Made by a program: the position numbers and the translations under genes. A model generated the notes under the pieces. The model was not told the origin of the DNA. It made no database searches and was given only the letters and a program-made list of their open reading frames with translations. From positions 1 through 7,154 of the forward strand of contig CALGRZ010000045.1 of assembly GCA_937880705.1 (NCBI GenBank): a stretch of 7,154 nt of DNA, in the 5' to 3' direction. This document shows positions 6,510-7,154 of the stretch, one piece after another (the first letter of the stretch is position 1; every line of letters starts with the position of its first letter). This DNA comes from an uncultured Alistipes sp. Its GTDB lineage: Bacteria > Bacteroidota > Bacteroidia > Bacteroidales > Rikenellaceae.

Positions 6510-6516
6510 TTAAGAT

Positions 6517-7008
6517 ATGGCAAAAAAAGTTGATAAGACGAATGCGGCGCGCCTGCTCGACAAGGCGAAGATAGCTTACGAGCTGGTGCCCTACACGGTG
6601 GATGAGGATAACCTCGCGGCCACACATGTAGCCGAGGAGCTGGGTGAGGATATAGCGACGGTATTTAAGACATTGGTGCTGCGAGGCGATAGAAATGGCC
6701 TCTTTGTATGCGTGGTGCCCGGCAACCATGAGGTGGACCTTAAGGCTGCGGCGCGTGTGTCGGGAAATAAGAAGGCCGACCTTATTGCAATGAAGGAGCT
6801 GCTGCCCACGACGGGGTATATCCGTGGAGGATGCTCGCCCATTGCGATGAAACGCCCCCTGCCAACCTTCATACACTCCACATGCCTTGACCATCACAAG
6901 ATATATATAAGTGCCGGAGTGCGAGGCTTGCAGATAGCCATAGCACCTACCGACCTGATCACCTTTGTAGGTGCCTCGGTAGAGGATATATCGCATGCTG
7001 TGGAGTAG
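6517..7008 (+). CDS. ybaK: YbaK/EbsC-family Cys-tRNA(Pro)/Cys-tRNA(Cys) deacylase
   Basis: A 163-residue single-domain aminoacyl-tRNA editing protein of about the family's usual length (E. coli YbaK is about 160). These proteins hydrolyse Cys wrongly attached to tRNA-Pro, working in trans with prolyl-tRNA synthetase in the cytoplasm. Visible features are VFKTLVL with Lys51 (equivalent to the catalytic Lys46 of the Haemophilus protein, as I recall), VVPGNHEVDLKAAA (67-79), GYIRGGCSPIAMK (100-112) and AGVRGLQIAIAP (133-144). The ATG at 6517 is preceded by an A/T-rich TAAGAT without a strong Shine-Dalgarno site. It diverges from the SDR gene across 40 bases. I see no TAnnTTTG box for it in that gap, so its promoter is unresolved. 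Other YbaK-like editing specificities are possible. Confidence 0.9.
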   Translation: MAKKVDKTNAARLLDKAKIAYELVPYTVDEDNLAATHVAEELGEDIATVFKTLVLRGDRNGLFVCVVPGNHEVDLKAAARVSGNKKADLIAMKELLPTTGYIRGGCSPIAMKRPLPTFIHSTCLDHHKIYISAGVRGLQIAIAPTDLITFVGASVEDISHAVE

Positions 7009-7043
7009 AATGTGTGGCTTGAAAGAATATTTTATTGGACTAT

Positions 7044-7074
7044 TTTGGTAAAATAAAAATAATCACTATCTTTG
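7044..7074 (+). promoter_or_regulatory. Strong Bacteroidota-type promoter of the tRNA-Lys gene
   Basis: TTTG (7044-7047), 19 bases, then TATCTTTG (7067-7074): both boxes and the spacing fit the Bacteroidota primary sigma-factor consensus. The predicted start is near 7077-7080, about 25 bases before the mature tRNA. The surrounding 7009-7066 is AT-rich and shows no terminator for ybaK. Confidence 0.75.
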
Positions 7075-7079
7075 CACCA

Positions 7080-7098
7080 CCAAAAGCGAAAGCTTTGG
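7080..7098 (+). other. Small GAAA-capped hairpin in the tRNA-Lys leader
   Basis: CCAAA(A)GC and GCTTTGG pair as seven base pairs with one bulged A around a GAAA tetraloop. It would start at or within a few bases of the predicted transcript 5' end and lies six bases upstream of the mature tRNA, in the part that RNase P removes. Read by eye; function unknown. Confidence 0.4.
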
Positions 7099-7104
7099 AT
7101 CGGA

Positions 7105-7154
7105 GAATCCGTAGCTCAGTAGGTAGAGCACAACACTTTTAATGTTGGGGTCCC
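7105..7154 (+). tRNA. tRNA-Lys (anticodon UUU), cut off by the window end
   Basis: The first 50 bases of a tRNA are visible: acceptor 5' strand GAATCCG, T8-A9, D arm GCTC-loop-GAGC, anticodon stem CAACA/TGTTG perfectly paired around the loop CTTTTAA (anticodon TTT), then the variable region GGGTC and the start of the T arm. The 3' acceptor strand should read CGGATTC beyond the window. Other tRNA genes may follow on the same transcript. Confidence 0.93.

Noticed and set aside
6517..7154. A functional link between ybaK and the tRNA gene next to it
   Set aside because: YbaK edits Cys-tRNA(Pro), while the neighbour is tRNA-Lys with its own strong promoter; adjacency alone is weak evidence.
7105..7154. 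The tRNA-Lys gene as an integration site for a mobile element
   Set aside because: tRNA genes are common attachment sites, but the 3' end is outside the window and no integrase or repeated tRNA fragment is visible.
1..7154. CRISPR arrays, insertion sequences, long inverted or tandem repeats
   Set aside because: None seen; coding density is high, and the only inverted repeats are the short hairpins listed.

Overview
The window looks like the chromosome of an anaerobic gut-type Bacteroidales bacterium. The evidence is four copies of the Bacteroidota -7 promoter box (TAnnTTTG), A-rich translation start regions instead of strong Shine-Dalgarno sites, and a sodium-pumping methylmalonyl-CoA decarboxylase of the succinate-to-propionate pathway. 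GC content is moderate. An Alistipes/Rikenellaceae-like source is possible but unproven. I see no mobile element, CRISPR array, phage gene or sign of recent transfer.

Left part (1-3100, + strand): the 3' half of mmdA (carboxyltransferase alpha), then a small membrane subunit (mmdD/OadG type), the biotin carrier (mmdC) and the membrane beta subunit (mmdB/OadB type). Gaps are 20-27 bp, so this is one operon in the order A-D-C-B, reminiscent of mmdADECB of Veillonella without mmdE. The carboxyl group of (S)-methylmalonyl-CoA is moved by MmdA to the biotin on MmdC Lys108. MmdB decarboxylates carboxybiotin and exports Na+, and MmdD holds the complex together. MmdB carries an unusual N-terminal signal peptide plus an Ala/Glu-rich periplasmic extension. 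Two hairpins, the second a clear intrinsic terminator, close the operon.

Middle part (3114-5025): a LytTR-type response regulator and its four-helix membrane histidine kinase on the minus strand, three bases apart. They converge on the mmd operon and are transcribed from a promoter in the divergent gap at 4911-5025. The other side of this gap drives a HAD-family sugar-phosphate phosphatase/phosphomutase-like gene (+).

Right part (5026-7154): the HAD gene meets a short-chain dehydrogenase gene (minus) tail to tail, with the two stop codons sharing bases. The SDR gene diverges from a YbaK/EbsC aminoacyl-tRNA deacylase gene (+) across 40 bp. The window ends inside a tRNA-Lys(UUU) gene with a near-ideal promoter and a small hairpin in its leader.

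These are mostly known families. The less ordinary points are the exported extension on MmdB, promoters that sit directly on the start codons of the SDR and kinase genes, the apparently absent catalytic Asn of the SDR, and the abrupt codon-use change inside mmdB. I found no convincing novel multi-gene system.
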